The translations under genes and the position numbers were made by a program. The notes beneath the pieces were generated by a model. It worked only from the letters and a program-made list of their open reading frames with translations. It ran no database searches and was not told the DNA's origin. From Bdellovibrionales bacterium (GTDB lineage Bacteria > Bdellovibrionota > UBA2428): DNA of 38,359 nt. Shown here in pieces: positions 24,171-33,920 of this stretch; the stretch's first letter is position 1, and each line of letters opens with the position of its first letter. Where the stretch lies: assembly GCA_018266335.1 (NCBI GenBank), contig JAFEAR010000118.1:1-38359 (forward strand), written 5' to 3'.

Positions 24171-26291
24171 TCACTCGCGCGCAGTGCGAATAACGACCCC
24201 ACCTTGGTGCACAAAGGAACCACGCCGTACGGTGAACAGTTGCACTTCTGAGAGCGGTTCGCGGCGAGCGTCCCAGGTGTAGGTTCCGCAAACGCCTTCG
24301 AGGTTGCCCAAGGTTTCCAGCCGCGAGCGCAACTCGTCCCGACTCTCAGGTGCCGCGTCGTTACCGTAGGCCATGCGCAAGGCCGTTCCAATATCAAAGC
24401 CCACCGCCGAAAGCGGCGAAGGCAGCCCGCCGCGCGCCACCTGAAAACGATCAACAAAGGCCTTGGTCGTAGCTCCCGCACGTTCAGGAGCAAAGATATC
24501 TACGAAGTAGGCGCCCTCCAGGTACTGCCCCGCCCGTTGCAACAGACGCGCGTTGTTCCACGTAGAGGGACCAATGATTTTGGGGCTCGTGACGTTCGCG
24601 TACAAAAGCGCCGGCACGATTTGTCCCACGGCCCGGAAAGTATCGGGCACCATGAGGATGTCAAAATCTACAATGGGAGTGAGTCCGTTCTGCTCGGTTT
24701 CTTTGCGCGTCAGTTTGCGGCCAGCTTTTTCCTCGGCCAGTTTTAGCCGCTCTTCCAATTCGGTTTTTCGGAAGTTGGGAAAGCCCATGCCAATCATGTT
24801 TTCAATCGTCACGTGAAAGTCCGACTGCTCGGGATCGTAGCTTTCGGCGGCAGTAACGGTTCCGTTCCAGTCTTTCACGGCCCGGTAATAGGCCGTTGCA
24901 AATTCGCGACCAAAGTTATCGCGCGGAAAAAGAATGGCGAATTTACGCGCATTTAATTTTTGGTGAGCGTAACCCACCAAGGCCTGCACTTGCTTTTCGG
25001 GCGTCAGAGCCACCCGGAAAACGTAGGCACCGCTCTTCGTAAGGCCATCGCGCAGCGCCAACGTGATGTTCGGCACCCCAAATTCGATGGCCTGCGCGGC
25101 CACCGCCTCGGCCTGCGATCCCGCCAACGGGCCCACGACCGCCATAACTTTGTCTTCGAAGACCAAGCGCTCCATGGCCGCCTTGGCCGAAGCCACCGTG
25201 TTGCCGGCATCGGCCACCACGAGTTCCAAATTGTGCTTGCCGGCCTTAGCGAAAGCTTCCTTAATGCCATCCACCACGGCCCGCCCGAGCGATTCCTGAT
25301 CGCCCGAGAGCGGCAAAAGGGCGCCGATTTTGCCGGAGCTCAGCACCTGCTGCGAAGATCCCATCCGCGCCAACATATCGTTCGCTTGTTTGTAGGTCGG
25401 AGAGTTGGGTGGAACCTGCATGACCACTTTAGAAAGGAGTGCCTTGGCCTCGGCGCGGCGACCATCCGCCATCTTAAGTGCGGCCAAACGCATCTCTACG
25501 TCCACGGCCGGAAAGTCGTTCGGGTATTCCTTGTTCAAAAACTCCAACTCGGCGGTGGAAAGACGCGTGCTGATTTGCTCCAACACCACGGCTTCCGTTT
25601 TTTGCTTTTTATCTGCATCCGGAGCTTCTTTAGAAGCTTTCACATACGCCAGCGTCGATTCAAAGGTGCGACCCTCCTGCAGGGCCAGATTGCCCCACAG
25701 TGTAAAGAGTCCGTGCCGTTGATTGGCAGGGACTTCTTGCGGATTGATCGTAGCGAGCGACTTGAGTGCTTCGCTGCGCGCGCCGGTCTGCGATTCCGCC
25801 ACGGCCTTCAGATAAATGGCCTGCCCCCGCAAGCGCGAGGGCGGATTTAGATTTGCCACGTGACTGAAATTGCGAATGGCTCCGGCGGCATCGTTGTTCG
25901 CAAGCGCCGTGCGCCCCAAATAAAAAGCGGCTTCGTCGGCATACTGACCCGTAGGCTCCGTCTTTAAATAAGTTTCGAGGAGCGGTAGCGCTTCGCGCGT
26001 TTGGCCGGCAGCAATTTTTTGGCGGGCTTCCTGAAAGGGCTGCGAAGTGGCGGGTGCATCCTGAACGCTGCGGTAAACGGGGGCCGGAGTAGCGTTCGCC
26101 GCTACCTGACGCGTATCGGATAGAGTCGAGGGCGCCTTGGGCGCCTCCGTGTTGGTGTGCGGACGCGAACGTTGCACGGGCGCGGACTTGGTCTCGCGCT
26201 CACGTTCCGCCACCATCGACGAAGTCGTGCACGCGCTGCCAAGCAGCAGAAGAGAAAGAGGAAGGATACGGGGCAATTGAATTCGGCTCAC
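24171..26291 (-). CDS. LpoA/LppC-like outer-membrane lipoprotein (penicillin-binding protein activator family)
   Basis: A 706-residue lipoprotein: signal peptide with lipobox LLLLGSAC (acylated Cys21), a Pro/Thr-rich linker to ~75, a TPR-like helical region (~80-310, with FYLGRTALANNDAAGAI repeats), and a type I periplasmic-binding-protein domain (~320 to the end) starting KIGALLPLSGDQESLGRAVV and including VVGPLAGSQAEAVAAQA. This TPR plus binding-fold arrangement is that of LpoA, which activates PBP1A from the outer membrane in Gammaproteobacteria; whether it does so here is inference, since the ligand-fold could also bind a small molecule. It follows dnaJ by 16 bases and is probably in the chaperone operon. 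Confidence 0.85.
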   Translation of the reverse strand: MSRIQLPRILPLSLLLLGSACTTSSMVAERERETKSAPVQRSRPHTNTEAPKAPSTLSDTRQVAANATPAPVYRSVQDAPATSQPFQEARQKIAAGQTREALPLLETYLKTEPTGQYADEAAFYLGRTALANNDAAGAIRNFSHVANLNPPSRLRGQAIYLKAVAESQTGARSEALKSLATINPQEVPANQRHGLFTLWGNLALQEGRTFESTLAYVKASKEAPDADKKQKTEAVVLEQISTRLSTAELEFLNKEYPNDFPAVDVEMRLAALKMADGRRAEAKALLSKVVMQVPPNSPTYKQANDMLARMGSSQQVLSSGKIGALLPLSGDQESLGRAVVDGIKEAFAKAGKHNLELVVADAGNTVASAKAAMERLVFEDKVMAVVGPLAGSQAEAVAAQAIEFGVPNITLALRDGLTKSGAYVFRVALTPEKQVQALVGYAHQKLNARKFAILFPRDNFGREFATAYYRAVKDWNGTVTAAESYDPEQSDFHVTIENMIGMGFPNFRKTELEERLKLAEEKAGRKLTRKETEQNGLTPIVDFDILMVPDTFRAVGQIVPALLYANVTSPKIIGPSTWNNARLLQRAGQYLEGAYFVDIFAPERAGATTKAFVDRFQVARGGLPSPLSAVGFDIGTALRMAYGNDAAPESRDELRSRLETLGNLEGVCGTYTWDARREPLSEVQLFTVRRGSFVHQGGVVIRTARE

Positions 26292-26307
26292 GGAGCCAAA
26301 TATTACC

Positions 26308-27438
26308 TCAGAACCAGTCTTTCATCCTCTGCATGAAGCCCTGCGACTTGGGAAAGTTCTCGCCGCTCAGCGCAGCAAACTTCTCCAGCAGCTGCTTCTG
26401 CTCGTTCGAAAGCTTAGTGGGGACTTCCACGTTCACCGTGACGTACAAATCGCCCCGCTCCCGACCGTTCAAGTGCGAGATGCCCTTGGCCTTAAGCCTA
26501 AAGCGCTTGGCATTTTGGGTTCCGGCCGGAATTTTGAGTTTTACGGAGCCCTCGAGCGTAGGAACATCAATATCGCCGCCCAAAGTAGCCTGCACAAAGG
26601 AAACGGGCACGTCGCAAAGGACGTCGTAGCCTTCACGGGTGAAGAAAGGATGTTCCTTAACCTCCACCACCACGTACAAATCGCCGGCCGGGCCACCATT
26701 GGCGCCCGCTTCGCCCTCGCCGCGAAGTTTGAGCTTCTGCCCATTATCGATGCCGGCAGGAATCTTAACCGCAAGTTTTACGTTCTCGGAAATACGGCCC
26801 GCGCCGCGGCAATCGTGACACTTGTGCTTAATCGTGCGCCCGGAACCACCGCAATCGGGACAGGTTTTAGAGAGGGTAAAGAAACCCTGCTGAAAGCGAA
26901 TTTCGCCGGCCCCACGACAAGTCGAACAGGTTTCGGCCGAAGTACCGGGCTTAGCTCCGGACCCGGAGCAAGTTTTGCAGGTCGCATCGCGCGGAAGCGT
27001 GATGGTCTTTTCAACGCCGAAAGCGGCCTCTTCAAAATCGACTTCTAGATTATAACGAAGGTCCGAGCCGCGCTGTGCACGCGAACGCCCACCACCACCA
27101 CCCGGCCCTCGACCCGCACCAAAGACTTCAGAAAAAATATCCCCGAAAAGATCGTTGATGTTCGAGAAGCCCTGCTGGCCGCCAAAATCAAATCCGCCGC
27201 CACCAAAACCACCCTGGGCGCCGGCGTGACCAAACTGGTCGTAAGCCTGCCGCTTCTGCGGATCGGACAAGGCTTCGTAAGCTCCGGAGAGTTCTTTAAA
27301 CTTTTCCTCGGCCGCCTTGTCGCCCGGATTGCGATCCGGATGATACTGCAGGGCTAGCTTACGGTAAGCCTTTTTGATTTCCTCGGCGCTCGCATCGCGA
27401 GAGACGCCGAGGATTTCGTAATAATCACGTTTTGCCAT
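26308..27438 (-). CDS. dnaJ: Chaperone protein DnaJ
   Basis: DnaJ delivers unfolded clients to DnaK and stimulates its ATPase. The 376-residue protein is full length: J domain with the HPD motif in [11 protein letters not shown], a Gly/Phe-rich linker ([17 protein letters not shown]), the zinc-binding domain with four CxxCxGxG-type repeats ([32 protein letters not shown]), and the C-terminal substrate-binding domains. It starts six bases after dnaK. Confidence 0.98.
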   Translation of the reverse strand: MAKRDYYEILGVSRDASAEEIKKAYRKLALQYHPDRNPGDKAAEEKFKELSGAYEALSDPQKRQAYDQFGHAGAQGGFGGGGFDFGGQQGFSNINDLFGDIFSEVFGAGRGPGGGGGRSRAQRGSDLRYNLEVDFEEAAFGVEKTITLPRDATCKTCSGSGAKPGTSAETCSTCRGAGEIRFQQGFFTLSKTCPDCGGSGRTIKHKCHDCRGAGRISENVKLAVKIPAGIDNGQKLKLRGEGEAGANGGPAGDLYVVVEVKEHPFFTREGYDVLCDVPVSFVQATLGGDIDVPTLEGSVKLKIPAGTQNAKRFRLKAKGISHLNGRERGDLYVTVNVEVPTKLSNEQKQLLEKFAALSGENFPKSQGFMQRMKDWF

Positions 27439-27444
27439 TAATCA

Positions 27445-29391
27445 TTAAACTTCTTTAAAGTCGGCATCGACGACGTCATCGTCTTTACCGCCGGCCGCAT
27501 GGGCTCCATCTGCGCCCGTCGCTCCACCCGCCGCACTGCCGTCGGTGGCCCCGCCCGCTTGGGCTTCGGCACCCGGTTGTTGGGCCGTTTTGGAGTAAAC
27601 GTGCTCAGCAAGTTTGCTGTTCAGTTTATTGAGTTCGTCCGTTGCCGCTTTAAGCGCAGCCAGGTCTTCGCCGGCCAACTTGCTCTTCGCGGAACTCAGA
27701 GACGCTTCCAGTTCCGACTTCAGACCGGCTTCGACTTTATCGCCGAATTCGCCGAGCGATTTTTCGGTTTGGTACACCAACGAATCGAGCTGGTTGCGCG
27801 TTTGAATAAGTTCGGCTTTTTGCTTATCGCCAGCGGCGTTGGCTTCGGCCTCGTTCACCATGCGTTTGATTTCTTCTTCGCTCAAACCGGAGTTCGCCGT
27901 GATCTTGATGGACTGCGTTTTACCTGTGCCCAGATCCTTAGCGGACACGTGCACAATGCCGTTGGCGTCGATGTCGAAGCCTACCTCGACTTGGGGAACG
28001 CCACGCGGAGCCGGGGGAATACCCACCAGGTCGAACTTGCCGAGAGTTTTGTTGTCGGCCGCCATCGCCCGTTCGCCCTGCAGCACGTGAATGCTAACGG
28101 CGGGTTGGTTGTCGGCCGCCGTCGAGAACACCTGGCTCTTCTTGGACGGAATCGTGGTGTTTTTCTCGATGAGCTTCGTGAACACGCCGCCGAGGGTTTC
28201 AATACCCAAGCTCAGCGGAGTGACGTCGAGCAAGAGAACGTCTTTAACGTCGCCCTTGAGCACGCCGCCCTGAATGGAGGCGCCCACGGCCACGACTTCG
28301 TCGGGGTTCACGCCCTTGCTGGGTTCCTTGCCGAAAATCTCTTTAACTTTTTGCTGCACCTTCGGCATGCGGGTCATACCGCCGACCAAGATGACTTCGT
28401 CGATTTCGGCCTTCGTGAGACCAGAATCCTTCAAGCAAACTTCGCAGGGGCTCACGAGACGCGCAATGAGGTCATCGCAGAGTTGTTCGAGTTTGGCGCG
28501 GGTCAGCTTGAGGTTCAGGTGCTTCGGACCGTTTTGGTCGGCCGAAATGAAGGGCAAGTTGATGTCCGTCTCCATGGATTCAGACAGCACGTGCTTAGCT
28601 TTTTCGGCTTCGGCTTTCAGACGTTGAAGCGAGAATTTATCCTTACGCAGATCGATGCCGTCGGATTTTTGGAACTCCGCCGCCATCCACTCCACGATGC
28701 GATGGTCGAAGTCTTCACCGCCCAGGTAGGTGTCGCCGTTGGTGGATTTAACTTCGAACACGCCATCACCGATCTCGAGGACGGAAACGTCGAAAGTGCC
28801 GCCACCCAAGTCGAAGACTGCGATTTTTTTATTCGCGCCCTTTTTATCCATGCCGTACGCAAGCGAAGCGGCGGTGGGTTCGTTGATGATACGGAGTACG
28901 TTGAGGCCCGCGATACGGCCGGCGTCCTTGGTGGCCTGCCGTTGCGCATCGTTGAAGTAAGCGGGCACCGTGATAACGGCGTCACCTACGCTTTGGCCGA
29001 GGTAATCTTCGGCGGTCTTTTTCATCTTCATCAGAATGAAAGCCGAGATTTCTTGCGGGCTGTATTTTTTACCGTCTACTTCGACCCAAGCGTCACCGTT
29101 ATCGGCGGCGACCACTTTGTACGGAAGTTGGTTCTTAGCTTTTTGCACGTTCGGGCTATCGAACTTCTGCCCGATCAAACGTTTCACGGCGAAGATGGTC
29201 TTGTCGGGATTCGTAACCGACTGGTTCTTCGCGATCATCCCTACGAGGCGCTCGCCCTGGCTATTGAAGCCCACGATGGACGGCGTGGTACGGCCGCCTT
29301 CGGAGTTCGCGATAACTTTGGGCTGGCCGCCCTCAAGAATCGCTACGCAGGAGTTAGTAGTTCCAAGGTCAATTCCAATCACTTTGCTCAT
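27445..29391 (-). CDS. dnaK: Chaperone protein DnaK (Hsp70)
   Basis: DnaK binds exposed hydrophobic segments in an ATP-dependent cycle with DnaJ and GrpE. The 648-residue protein carries the Hsp70 signatures [14 protein letters not shown] at the start, [15 protein letters not shown] (about residue 195) and [14 protein letters not shown], the substrate-binding beta domain, the helical lid, and an Ala/Gly-rich tail ending [11 protein letters not shown], the usual EEVD-like DnaK terminus. The ATG has AGGAGAGG upstream. It lies 32 bases after grpE. Confidence 0.99.
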   Translation of the reverse strand: MSKVIGIDLGTTNSCVAILEGGQPKVIANSEGGRTTPSIVGFNSQGERLVGMIAKNQSVTNPDKTIFAVKRLIGQKFDSPNVQKAKNQLPYKVVAADNGDAWVEVDGKKYSPQEISAFILMKMKKTAEDYLGQSVGDAVITVPAYFNDAQRQATKDAGRIAGLNVLRIINEPTAASLAYGMDKKGANKKIAVFDLGGGTFDVSVLEIGDGVFEVKSTNGDTYLGGEDFDHRIVEWMAAEFQKSDGIDLRKDKFSLQRLKAEAEKAKHVLSESMETDINLPFISADQNGPKHLNLKLTRAKLEQLCDDLIARLVSPCEVCLKDSGLTKAEIDEVILVGGMTRMPKVQQKVKEIFGKEPSKGVNPDEVVAVGASIQGGVLKGDVKDVLLLDVTPLSLGIETLGGVFTKLIEKNTTIPSKKSQVFSTAADNQPAVSIHVLQGERAMAADNKTLGKFDLVGIPPAPRGVPQVEVGFDIDANGIVHVSAKDLGTGKTQSIKITANSGLSEEEIKRMVNEAEANAAGDKQKAELIQTRNQLDSLVYQTEKSLGEFGDKVEAGLKSELEASLSSAKSKLAGEDLAALKAATDELNKLNSKLAEHVYSKTAQQPGAEAQAGGATDGSAAGGATGADGAHAAGGKDDDVVDADFKEV

Positions 29392-29423
29392 ATTTAAAAT
29401 CCTCTCCTAAATTCTTAAATCTT

Positions 29424-29993
29424 TCAGTTCACAGCTTTGTTCACGACCACACGTGCCGGGCGCACGAGGCGTCCATGCAGAGTGTAGCCACGTTGCATTT
29501 CGGCTGTGACCACGCCTTCTTTGTGTTCGGGGCTCTCGCTCTGGGCGATTGCTTCGTGTTTCGTCGGATCAAAGGTCTGACCCACGGCATCGACCGGCTG
29601 CACGCCCATGCGTTCTAAAGTTTGCTCAAAATGTTTCACCGTCATGTCCACGCCCTGCAGAAGTTTGTTCAGCAGCGGGTGGGACTCGGCGCCATCTTTG
29701 CTTTCGGCATCCTTCACGGCCTTCATGGCCAAATGAAGATTGTCCAAAACGGGAATCATGGCCTTGATGGATTCTTCGGCGGCGAAGCGCAGGAGATCGC
29801 CTTTTTCACGGGCAAAACGTTTGCGCATATTATCAATTTCGGCGGTCAGGTACGCCGTGCGTTGCTTCCACTCCTCGAGGGGGCTCACCGTTTCGGTAGC
29901 GGCCTCGGGTGCTTCGGGAGCATCGGCCGCAGCCGGTTCCTCGCTTGCACCGTGGACGTTTTTTTCCTGCGAAAATTCTTCTCCGTTACTCAA
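29424..29993 (-). CDS. grpE: Nucleotide exchange factor GrpE
   Basis: GrpE releases ADP from DnaK. The 189-residue protein has an acidic, Ala/Glu-rich N-terminus, the long dimerising helix (EEWKQRTAYLTAEIDNMRKR), and the beta-wing domain with HFEQTLERMGVQPVDAVGQT, FDPTKHEAIA and GYTLHGRLVRPARVVVNK. The start codon is TTG at 29993, supported by AAGGAG eight bases upstream; no in-frame ATG or GTG lies close by. It lies 36 bases downstream of hemW on the same strand. No hrcA lies next to it and no CIRCE inverted repeat is visible in the surrounding gaps. Confidence 0.96.
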   Translation of the reverse strand: MSNGEEFSQEKNVHGASEEPAAADAPEAPEAATETVSPLEEWKQRTAYLTAEIDNMRKRFAREKGDLLRFAAEESIKAMIPVLDNLHLAMKAVKDAESKDGAESHPLLNKLLQGVDMTVKHFEQTLERMGVQPVDAVGQTFDPTKHEAIAQSESPEHKEGVVTAEMQRGYTLHGRLVRPARVVVNKAVN

Positions 29994-30029
29994 CTCAAAG
30001 ACTCCTTCTTGCCTTGGGGATTCACTCCC

Positions 30030-31268
30030 TTAAAACGTGGGGTCGATTTGGGCAAAGTCAATGTGACCGGGAGCGAGCTTTTCGAGTCGATTCAGGAGCC
30101 CGGCGAGCAAAGTATCAAGTTGTTGAGATCCTTTGGGAGTAGCCCGCCAAACGGAGTTACTATTTTCAATAAGTTCAGATAGTTGGGGGGACTTCGCAGC
30201 CTGCCAAAAGGCCCCCCGCAGCCCCCCTAAACGCGCCTCGGGCAATCCCGCCTTAAGCCGCAGGCCCATGAGGAGCATTTCGTGGAGGTGATCCATCGCG
30301 GAACGCGGGGTGAACCAGCTGTTTTCGACAACGGAGTTTCCGGCGCCCTGAATCCAACTTTCGAAGCGATCCGGATTTTTTTGGTGCACACCCCAGGGAT
30401 TTTGCGTTTCTGAGTCCAAAAAACGTCCGCTCAACAGTCCCGCAGCCCCGGGGCCCAGTCCCACAAAACTTTCGAGCTGCCAGTACCGCAGATTGTGGCG
30501 CGATTCGTGCCCGGGCCGGGCAAAATTGGAGGTCTCATACTTTGCCAGTTGGGCGCGCGCTGCCTGGGCCTCGGTAAAATCGAACATAGCGAGCAGGGTG
30601 TCTTCATCGGGCTGCGACCACGCACGCGACCGCGCCGTGGTGAGAGTGAGTTGATAGGCCGACAGATGCGTGGAGCCAAAGGAGAGGGCCGTGGAGAGAT
30701 CCTCGGACCACTCCGCAAAACTTTGGCCCGGTAATCCGAACATGAGGTCGAAGGACCAACGACCACCCCACTCCCGTGCAATGAGTTCCAGCGCGCGCAG
30801 GTTGTCTCCGCGACGCGCGCGGCGCTCTAAACGTTCCAAATGATGATCGCGAAAGCTTTGCACTCCCACCGAGAGACGATTAGCTCCGGCGTCCGCGAGC
30901 GCTTGAAGTTTAGACGCATCGATCGTTTCGGGATTGCACTCCATCGTCCACTCTACGGAGGGCGCAACGTTAAATGCAGTGCGCATATGCTGACCGGCGC
31001 TGACGAGAACATCGTTCTGCAGCAGCGAGGGCGTACCACCACCCCAAAAAACAGAATCAACTTTTATTCCCGCAGGAAGCCGGGCAGCCCAGTGATCGAT
31101 CTGCCGACGCATAGCCTCGAGCCACTGCTCCTGAGGGCCCCGCGACGTTTCGGCCCAGGAATTGAAGTCGCAATAGCCACACTTGTGCACACAGAAAGGC
31201 ACATGCACGTAGAGACCGAGCGCATTATTCACGTGAATGTCTTTCCCAGGTCGCCCTGCGTGTGTCAT
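30030..31268 (-). CDS. hemW: HemW-type radical SAM protein (heme chaperone, oxygen-independent coproporphyrinogen oxidase-like)
   Basis: The 412-residue protein begins with the radical SAM cluster motif CVHKCGYC (C26, C30, C33 counted from the ATG), followed by VFWGGGTPSLL, ECNPETID and GANRLSVGVQSF, all typical of the HemN/HemW group. The CxxxCxYC motif without the second cysteine of true HemN (CxxxCxxCxC) indicates HemW, which inserts heme into proteins and lacks coproporphyrinogen oxidase activity. The ATG at 31268 lies inside the promoter region of the divergent M16 gene. A GTG at 31232 (VNNALGLYVHVPFC) would match the usual family N-terminus better and leave room for a promoter. In many Firmicutes hemW also precedes the hrcA-grpE-dnaK-dnaJ set. 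Confidence 0.92.
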   Translation of the reverse strand: MTHAGRPGKDIHVNNALGLYVHVPFCVHKCGYCDFNSWAETSRGPQEQWLEAMRRQIDHWAARLPAGIKVDSVFWGGGTPSLLQNDVLVSAGQHMRTAFNVAPSVEWTMECNPETIDASKLQALADAGANRLSVGVQSFRDHHLERLERRARRGDNLRALELIAREWGGRWSFDLMFGLPGQSFAEWSEDLSTALSFGSTHLSAYQLTLTTARSRAWSQPDEDTLLAMFDFTEAQAARAQLAKYETSNFARPGHESRHNLRYWQLESFVGLGPGAAGLLSGRFLDSETQNPWGVHQKNPDRFESWIQGAGNSVVENSWFTPRSAMDHLHEMLLMGLRLKAGLPEARLGGLRGAFWQAAKSPQLSELIENSNSVWRATPKGSQQLDTLLAGLLNRLEKLAPGHIDFAQIDPTF

Positions 31269-31271
31269 TAT
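31266..31271 (+). promoter_or_regulatory. Candidate -10 box of the M16 peptidase gene, near-leaderless
   Basis: CATTAT ends eight bases before the ATG at 31280. The stretch CATTATTTTTCGCTATG closely resembles TATAATTTTGCGCTATG in front of gmhA. The -35 region is poor (TTTCCC-like). No Shine-Dalgarno precedes the ATG. Confidence 0.35.
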
Positions 31272-31279
31272 TTTTCGCT

Positions 31280-33868
31280 ATGAACCCTTGCGAACGCATC
31301 ACCCTTGCCAACGGTCTTCAAATTCTTCTGGTTCCCAGCGCGGCGGCTCCCGTCGTGGCGCTGCAGGGATGGGTGCGCTACGGCGCAGCGGATGAAGCCC
31401 GCGAAGTGGCGGGCGTTGCCCACCTCTTTGAACACCTCCTCTTTAAGGGCACCGAGCGCCGCCCGGTGGGCGCCATTGCGCGGGAAGTTGAAGGACTCGG
31501 TGGCGATATCAACGCCTACACCAGTTACGACCAAACCGTGATGCACATGACGCTGCCCTCGCGCCGACTGGAGCAGGGCGTGGATTTACTGGCCGACGCG
31601 ATTTTGAATTCGGTGGTGGATGCAGAGGAACTCGAACGTGAAAAGGAAGTTATCCTCGAGGAAATTCGCCGTCGCAATGACATGCCCGGGTCCGTCGCGG
31701 GCGATTTGCTGCGCCAAGAACTCTACGGCGAACATCCTTATGCTCGCCCCGTGATTGGTTACGCCGACGTCGTTAAGAACATGCCCCGCGAGAAAATCTT
31801 GACGGAGTACAAGAAGCACTACACATCGACCAGCTTGTTCCTGGTGGTGGCAGGTGATTTTAAAAAAGAAGAGGTCATCGCGGCCTGCGAAAAACATTTT
31901 GCCGCCATCCGCCCGGGCCAAGCTCCCAAGGCGCGGCCCCAGGTGGTGCGCCCCTTTGCCACCGCCCGTAAGGCGAGCGGATCGTACTCCCACTACGCGA
32001 CTCCCGACGCCATTTTTCACTTTGCGTGGCTGACCGTGGACGGCACTCACCGTGACAACGCCGCACTCGATGCCCTCGCCGTGATTCTGGGCCAGGGCGA
32101 AAGTTCGCGCCTTACCCGTAAATTGGTGCACGAAAAGCGGCTCCTGCGCGGCATCGGCACGGGAGCCTGGAGTCCCAAAGACACGGGCTACTTTGGCATT
32201 TCTATGAAAGGTCCGCCCGGCACCGGCAAAAAGATGAACGACATCGTCGCCGCCATCGACGAGTGTATGCGTGCGCCCATTACCGAGAAGGAGCTCGAAA
32301 AGGCTAAGCACAATCTGCTGTCGACCGCGGTTTACTCCAAAGAGACAGTAGACGGATTAGCGCAGCGCTACGGCTACTTCGAAGCCCTCGCAGGGGATTG
32401 GTCGCTCGACGAAGCCTATTTAGAACACGTGCGCGCGCTGCGCGTGAGCGACGTGGAAAAAGTGAAAGCGGAGTACTTAGATTGGAACCAGGTTTGTGCT
32501 GCGGGCATTGTGCCCGAAAAGGATTCGCTGCCGACTTTCTCGCCACCCAAGACGCCGCGCGAAGTTGCCCCACCAAAAAACGCCAAGCCCGGAACTTCGC
32601 ACACCACCGAAAGCTTTCAGTGGCGCGGACTGTCCGTTGTTTTGCGGCGCATTCCCACTCTCCCCATCTTTAGTGCACGTTGGGTGGGATTAGGCGGCGC
32701 GCGGTTGGAACCGGCCGCGCAAGCGGGACTAGGCACGCTGTGGTCGCGCACGGTAACCGAAGGCGGCCGCGGCCAGGACGGAAAGCTTTGGAGCCGCGAA
32801 GAAGTGCACGAAGCACTCGACGCCATGAGCGCGAGCATGGGCGCCTTCCACGGCAAGAACAGCTGGGGCTACCAAATGGATGGTCTCGCCCACGACTTTG
32901 AACACATCTTTGCGCTCATGGCGGCCACTTACCATCAGCCGACTTTCGCGGATCGCATTGTGGACGAAGAGCGTTCGCACCAAATCAACGACATCCGCAC
33001 GAGCGATGACTCGCCGAGTTCGGTGGTGAACCGCGCCTTCAACGCCGAGCTGTTTGGCAAACATCCGTATGCTCGCCCTTCGCTGGGATCCACTACCTCG
33101 GTGAAAAAAGTGAATGCCAAGGCCCTGGCGGCTTATCATCGCAAGAGCATCGCGCAACCGCAGGCGCTCTGCGTGGTGGGCGATATTGACCGGGCCACGC
33201 TCGAAGATTGTTTAACCCAGCATTTTGGCAAAACGAAGTTCAGCCGCAGTTCCTCGCTCGCGAAGGCGCGAAAAATTGCTTATCGGCCCGGAGCACGCAC
33301 GTTGCGCCTGCCCCTCAACAAGGAACAAACGCACATTCTCACCGGCTTTCCGAGCTGCAAACTGGGCGATAAAGATCGCTGGGCGCTGGCGGGACTCGTG
33401 GCCGTGCTAGCGGGTCAGGGCGGACGGCTCTTCCTAGAGCTGCGCGATAAACTGTCGCTGTGCTACTCCATTGGCCCTAGCCGCATGGAGGCCCTCGATG
33501 GCGGCTTCTTTGGTTTTTACATTGCCACTTCGCCCGATAAAGTGACCGTGGCCCTCGAGGCTTTGGATTTGGAAATCGAAAAGGTTATTCGCTCGGGCGT
33601 GCCCGAATCCGAATGGGAACGCGCCCGCGAATTTTTAATGGGCAATCACGAAATCGAATCGCAGCACTACGCCGGACAATGCATGGAAATGGCCCTCAAC
33701 GAAGTGTACGGCATTGGCTTTGAGGAATACTTTGAATTCACAAACCACATCGCGCAGGTGAAAGCCTCCGACTTGGCTCGCGTGACAAAGAAGTACTTCC
33801 GCCGCGACACTAAGGCGACGCGCGTGACCGCGATTGTCGGCCCTAAAGAGAAGGCGTCAAAGGTCTGA
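31280..33868 (+). CDS. M16 family zinc metallopeptidase (pitrilysin/PqqL-like, two-repeat)
   Basis: An 862-residue protein made of two M16 repeats. The N-terminal repeat has the inverted zinc motif HLFEH (H48, H52 as ligands, E51 as base) and the downstream glutamate region KEVILEEIRRR (third ligand near residue 127). The second repeat (from ~420) lacks HxxEH, as usual for the non-catalytic half, and includes the R/Y-type segment LRDKLSLCYSIGPSRMEALD near its end. No signal peptide is visible with the ATG start, so it is probably cytoplasmic, or exported by an unseen route. A GTG at 31262 would add six residues (MSLFFA) but overlaps the -10 box. Substrate is unknown. Confidence 0.93.
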   Translation: MNPCERITLANGLQILLVPSAAAPVVALQGWVRYGAADEAREVAGVAHLFEHLLFKGTERRPVGAIAREVEGLGGDINAYTSYDQTVMHMTLPSRRLEQGVDLLADAILNSVVDAEELEREKEVILEEIRRRNDMPGSVAGDLLRQELYGEHPYARPVIGYADVVKNMPREKILTEYKKHYTSTSLFLVVAGDFKKEEVIAACEKHFAAIRPGQAPKARPQVVRPFATARKASGSYSHYATPDAIFHFAWLTVDGTHRDNAALDALAVILGQGESSRLTRKLVHEKRLLRGIGTGAWSPKDTGYFGISMKGPPGTGKKMNDIVAAIDECMRAPITEKELEKAKHNLLSTAVYSKETVDGLAQRYGYFEALAGDWSLDEAYLEHVRALRVSDVEKVKAEYLDWNQVCAAGIVPEKDSLPTFSPPKTPREVAPPKNAKPGTSHTTESFQWRGLSVVLRRIPTLPIFSARWVGLGGARLEPAAQAGLGTLWSRTVTEGGRGQDGKLWSREEVHEALDAMSASMGAFHGKNSWGYQMDGLAHDFEHIFALMAATYHQPTFADRIVDEERSHQINDIRTSDDSPSSVVNRAFNAELFGKHPYARPSLGSTTSVKKVNAKALAAYHRKSIAQPQALCVVGDIDRATLEDCLTQHFGKTKFSRSSSLAKARKIAYRPGARTLRLPLNKEQTHILTGFPSCKLGDKDRWALAGLVAVLAGQGGRLFLELRDKLSLCYSIGPSRMEALDGGFFGFYIATSPDKVTVALEALDLEIEKVIRSGVPESEWERAREFLMGNHEIESQHYAGQCMEMALNEVYGIGFEEYFEFTNHIAQVKASDLARVTKKYFRRDTKATRVTAIVGPKEKASKV

Positions 33869-33920
33869 CGGGGCAGCTTATCCCCTAAGTTTCCGCGCCC
33901 CTTGTTCCGAAAAAGTAGCG

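Noticed and set aside
27499..29397. 632-codon open frame on the plus strand antisense to dnaK
   Set aside because: A well-known artefact opposite dnaK genes; the dnaK strand carries all Hsp70 signatures and no ribosome site supports the antisense frame.
29392..29423. CIRCE element before dnaK
   Set aside because: No TTAGCACTC-N9-GAGTGCTAA-like inverted repeat is present; only an AGGAGAGG ribosome site.
33834..33920. Upstream extension of the PNP/ART-like gene
   Set aside because: It would overlap the M16 gene end and place 29 basic residues before an evident signal peptide.
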